From: Mesobacillus jeotgali
Lineage (GTDB): Bacteria; Bacillota; Bacilli; Bacillales; Cytobacillaceae
Direction of reading: 5' to 3'
Length of the DNA stretch: 64,000 nucleotides
Assembly (NCBI RefSeq): GCF_031759225.1
Contig: NZ_CP134494.1
Coordinates: 1,300,501-1,364,500 of the forward strand
Shown here: positions 61,430 to 64,000 of the stretch, in pieces
Numbering within the stretch: the first letter of the stretch is position 1
Layout: each line of letters begins with the position of its first letter
Notes under the pieces: generated by a model
Seen by the model: the letters and a program-made list of their open reading frames with translations, nothing else
Databases searched by the model: none
What the model was told of the DNA's origin: nothing
Position numbers and translations under genes: made by a program

Positions 61430-63716
61430 TTTTTATGTTGGATAAAAAGCGGGAAGGGTTAGCCTTTCTTCCGCGTCTCTTTTGGGGAACTGAAATGAAC
61501 AAGTTCTTCTCTGCCCTTGTCACTGCAACATAGAGTAGACGGCGTTCTTCTTCCAGGGGCAGCTGGTCTCCATTACGATACGCATCCAAAGCGTAATCAT
61601 GAGGAATGCTGCCGTCAACTGTCCCGATAATATAGACATTTCCGTATTCCAACCCCTTGGCTCGATGGATGGTGCTAAGAGTGATGGCGTCGTTAAGCTT
61701 TCTGCTGCTCCGTTTGATTTCAGCATTCATGGCTGTCATATGGTCAGCATGCTCAAGGAATTCTCCGATCGTTTTAAAATTGCGGGCAGCCACCCTTAAA
61801 TCCCGGATGTCGTCAGAGCCCTTTTCAAGCTGGTTGCCTTCATTCCCGCGCTTTTTGATAAAGTCCTGGTAACCAAGGTCCTTTTCAACTATATCAATCG
61901 CCGCAAGGGGGGATAGTGAAGTCAGAGAGTGGACAATCGGGATAAGTCTTTTTAATTTTTGTTCCTGGAAGGCAAAGCCGGTCTTTACATAGGTAAGTGC
62001 TTCAAGCATGGAACAATCATTCAGGATACTATTCGCCTGTAAATCACGGAAAATCGACTGCTTCAAAAATAGGGATGGAAGAATATTTTTGATGGCCTCC
62101 GGGTCATCCGGATTCATGCTAAGCCGCAGGAAGGACAGCATTCCTTTTACCATGAAGCGTTCATAAAAGGATTCAATATCCTGATCCAGCCGGAATGGCA
62201 AGCTTGAAGTGGCAAGCCTCTCGAAAACTGAGCGGCTGGCTGCATTGGTCCTGAACAGGATGGCGAAATCACCGGGGCGTTCACCTTGTTCAATCCGTTC
62301 TTTTATGTCTGTCAAAATCATCGTTGCTTCTTCTTCTTCATCATAAGGATGGAAGATTACCGGCGAACACTCTCCGGAAAACTGAGCCCGCATTTCTTTT
62401 TCATGGCGAGTGAGATTTGCTGATATCAGCGTGTTGGCTGTCTCGACAATCTCATGCGGCGAACGGTAATTTTGGTTCAAGATGATTAGTTGGGTATTCT
62501 GAAAGTCTGTCTTGAACTTGAACAGATAGGCAGGATCACTGCCCCTGAATGAGTAGATTGACTGGTCGTCATCTCCGACAGCACACACATTTCCATGCTT
62601 TCCAGATAGCATTTTCATGAGTTCGTATTGAACTTTATTGATATCCTGAAACTCGTCAATCAAAAAATGATGAAAACGATTTTGATAGTTTTCCAGTATT
62701 TCGGGCTTTTCCTTGAAAAGCTGATAACATCCGAGAAGCATATCATCAAAATCAAATAAATGTTGCCTCTCTTTAGCTGTTTCATAGTCTTTATACAGCA
62801 GAGCAACCTTTTCTTCCCAAGGAGATTCCGCTTTAACCTCATGTGGCATGATCATTGTATTTTTCCATAAACCGATTTGCTGCAGAGCCAGATCATAAGC
62901 GAACTCTTTTTCATCGAGCTGCAGCTTCCTCCCAGCTTCCTTAAGAATTTGCTCCCGTTGCCATTCTTTTTTCATCAGCTTGTCAGATGACCATTTTTCA
63001 CGTTCGTGAAAACAAAGGATACGGTAGAAGATGCTATGGAATGTGCCGGCGATCAGCTGATTGACCTTAGCGGGGGACATGCCCGGGTAATGGGCAATCC
63101 GTTTCTTCATCTCAGCAGCAGCCTTCGCGGTGAAGGTTACAAGCATGATTGAACCAGGGTCAACCTTCTTTTCTTCAATCATGAAGGCGGTTCTAGCGGT
63201 CAGCACTCTCGTCTTTCCACTCCCGGCACCTGCCAGAATCAATAAGGGGCCCTCTGTAGAAACAACAGCTTTTTCCTGGTTGCCATCAAAATGGACCCCA
63301 GCTTCTTTAAGCAGTTTTAAATAGTTTACCTTTACCCCTGGCTTAGCAGGTGGGAGCGGAGTAAAAGGTGATGGAATCTTAACTTCACGCGGATAGATGA
63401 ATTTTTCTTCTCTTTCAGCCTCAGCTGTAATCGTACGGGACTTTGGCATGCGAAAGCCGTTTCGTTCGGTATATTCTGTTTTCTCGGTAGTCTGAAGGGC
63501 TGGGAAGTGTTCGTTATGATCGATGCAGCCTTCCTTTGCAGAAAGATAGTGGTAGAAATGGGGCTTTTCTTTTATGCCTAGATAAAGGAGTACTTGTTCT
63601 CCGCATACAGAACATGTAAGCATTCCTTTTTTAGCATCATCATAAAGCTTTTGGTAATCCTCACGGTTATAGTGATCAAGGTTTATTATCTGTTGATTAT
63701 ACTTGGCTGTTTTCAT
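61398..63716 (-). CDS. yjcD: YjcD, UvrD/PcrA-type superfamily 1 DNA helicase
   Basis: A 772-residue 3'-5' helicase. An N-terminal Cys/His module (TCSVCGEQVLLYLG then EKPHFYHYLSAKEGC, about residues 25-62) precedes a linker and the UvrD core. Motif I is GAGSGKTRVLTAR (about 165). Motif II is FLIDEFQDINKVQ and motif III VGDDDQSIYSFRGSD. QNYRSPHEIVETAN is motif IV and TIHRAKGLEYGNVYI motif V, with RLLYVAVTRAEKNLF as motif VI. The frame opens at 63749, but the ATG at 63716 after GATGAGGGAAAAC gives the usual YjcD start. Substrates are unknown; a DNA-repair role is inferred from the family. Confidence 0.94.
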   Translation of the reverse strand: MKTAKYNQQIINLDHYNREDYQKLYDDAKKGMLTCSVCGEQVLLYLGIKEKPHFYHYLSAKEGCIDHNEHFPALQTTEKTEYTERNGFRMPKSRTITAEAEREEKFIYPREVKIPSPFTPLPPAKPGVKVNYLKLLKEAGVHFDGNQEKAVVSTEGPLLILAGAGSGKTRVLTARTAFMIEEKKVDPGSIMLVTFTAKAAAEMKKRIAHYPGMSPAKVNQLIAGTFHSIFYRILCFHEREKWSSDKLMKKEWQREQILKEAGRKLQLDEKEFAYDLALQQIGLWKNTMIMPHEVKAESPWEEKVALLYKDYETAKERQHLFDFDDMLLGCYQLFKEKPEILENYQNRFHHFLIDEFQDINKVQYELMKMLSGKHGNVCAVGDDDQSIYSFRGSDPAYLFKFKTDFQNTQLIILNQNYRSPHEIVETANTLISANLTRHEKEMRAQFSGECSPVIFHPYDEEEEATMILTDIKERIEQGERPGDFAILFRTNAASRSVFERLATSSLPFRLDQDIESFYERFMVKGMLSFLRLSMNPDDPEAIKNILPSLFLKQSIFRDLQANSILNDCSMLEALTYVKTGFAFQEQKLKRLIPIVHSLTSLSPLAAIDIVEKDLGYQDFIKKRGNEGNQLEKGSDDIRDLRVAARNFKTIGEFLEHADHMTAMNAEIKRSSRKLNDAITLSTIHRAKGLEYGNVYIIGTVDGSIPHDYALDAYRNGDQLPLEEERRLLYVAVTRAEKNLFISVPQKRRGRKANPSRFLSNIKRKMPNQDLGI

Positions 63717-63920
63717 GTTTTCCCTCATCTCCGACCAAAAATAGCACAATCTTTATCATATCAGAATAAGATTTTTTACAAAAGATGTTTTCTGCTCGGT
63801 TTACCACTTTACGATTTAGCAGAAAAGTTTTCCATTAATAGTTTACTACGGTCATAAACAGGGAAAAGGAAAAGAAGAATATAGTGAGAAGGTAAATAAT
63901 ATGGCTTGGGGGATATCAAA

Positions 63921-64000
63921 ATGGGATACATTCTTCCAGTGACAAATTATCAATATATACAATATGCTGAGCGGGAAATAGGAACAGATTATGATCCATT
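63921..64000 (+). CDS. Unknown protein, start only (cut by window edge)
   Basis: An open frame begins at ATG 63921 with MGYILPVTNYQYIQYAEREI and continues past the last base, 26 codons in view. TGGGGGATATCAAA upstream gives a usable ribosome-binding site. It is divergent from yjcD with about 200 AT-rich bases between them. I recognise a common Bacillus hypothetical N-terminus here but cannot assign a family from so few residues. Confidence 0.55.
   Translation, partial: MGYILPVTNYQYIQYAEREIGTDYDP

Overview
The window reads as a chromosomal segment of a low-GC, endospore-forming member of the Bacillaceae (Bacillus sensu lato; I cannot fix the species). Shine-Dalgarno sequences are strong and T-box, CtsR, FapR and CodY signals are present. 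Gene order follows the Bacillus subtilis yjzC - yjaU - yjaV - med - comZ - fabHA - fabF - app - trpS - opp - spx - mecA - coiA - pepF - spxH ... prpE - yjbQ - fabI - cotO - cotZ - yjcA - spoVIF - yjcD segment almost gene for gene. I see no tRNA, rRNA, prophage, IS element or CRISPR array.

Layout. 1-7.6 kb: uppP (cut by the left edge), yjzC, a CtsR-controlled clpB, yjzD, yjaU, yjaV, and the competence pair med-comZ. 7.6-10.2 kb: FapR-controlled fabHA-fabF. 10.2-16.3 kb: an appDFABC oligopeptide transporter operon, then yjaZ, then a second operon of the same D-F-A-B-C layout (17.3-23.1 kb). 23.5-26.4 kb: a small membrane protein, yjbA, trpS behind a T-box leader, and a DUF3899 protein. 26.5-32.5 kb: a third transporter, oppABCDF. 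32.7-35.1 kb: a secreted DUF4015 glycosidase-like protein, a small membrane protein and an acetyltransferase. 35.4-47.6 kb: spx, mecA, cls, coiA, pepF, spxH, a truncated globin, cwlQ, yjbK, yjbL, relQ and nadK. 48-55.5 kb: an RluD-type pseudouridine synthase, a CAP-domain lipoprotein, prpE, mgtE, a CPA2 antiporter and FapR-controlled fabI. 55.6-61.4 kb: spore genes, including cotO, cotZ, yjcA, a YhcN-like lipoprotein with spoVAC-spoVAD-spoVAE and a DUF421 gene, yjcZ and spoVIF. 61.4-63.7 kb: the yjcD helicase.

How the genes work together. Several genes bear on competence and regulated proteolysis: med, comZ, mecA, coiA, spx and its adaptor spxH, and clpB. Three oligopeptide importers lie within 22 kb. 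Each has a CodY-like site in its promoter or leader, so all three may be repressed under amino-acid sufficiency. The type II fatty-acid genes fabHA-fabF and fabI, 45 kb apart, share FapR operators. The YhcN-SpoVAC-SpoVAD-SpoVAE-DUF421 block resembles the extra spoVA operon (spoVA2 type) tied to spore germination and heat resistance.

The least explained material is between genes. Two arrays of 52-bp hairpin repeats (23.2 kb and 47.6-48.0 kb) share one spacing plan but differ in sequence. A roughly 205-bp dispersed repeat occurs at 3.6 and 42.6 kb. A compact unit at 42.35-42.55 kb has a Rex-like site, a 30-codon ORF and a strong terminator. CoiA and the YjcD helicase, which lie in different loci, share an N-terminal Cys/His module. 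All calls come from reading the sequence; no database search was run.
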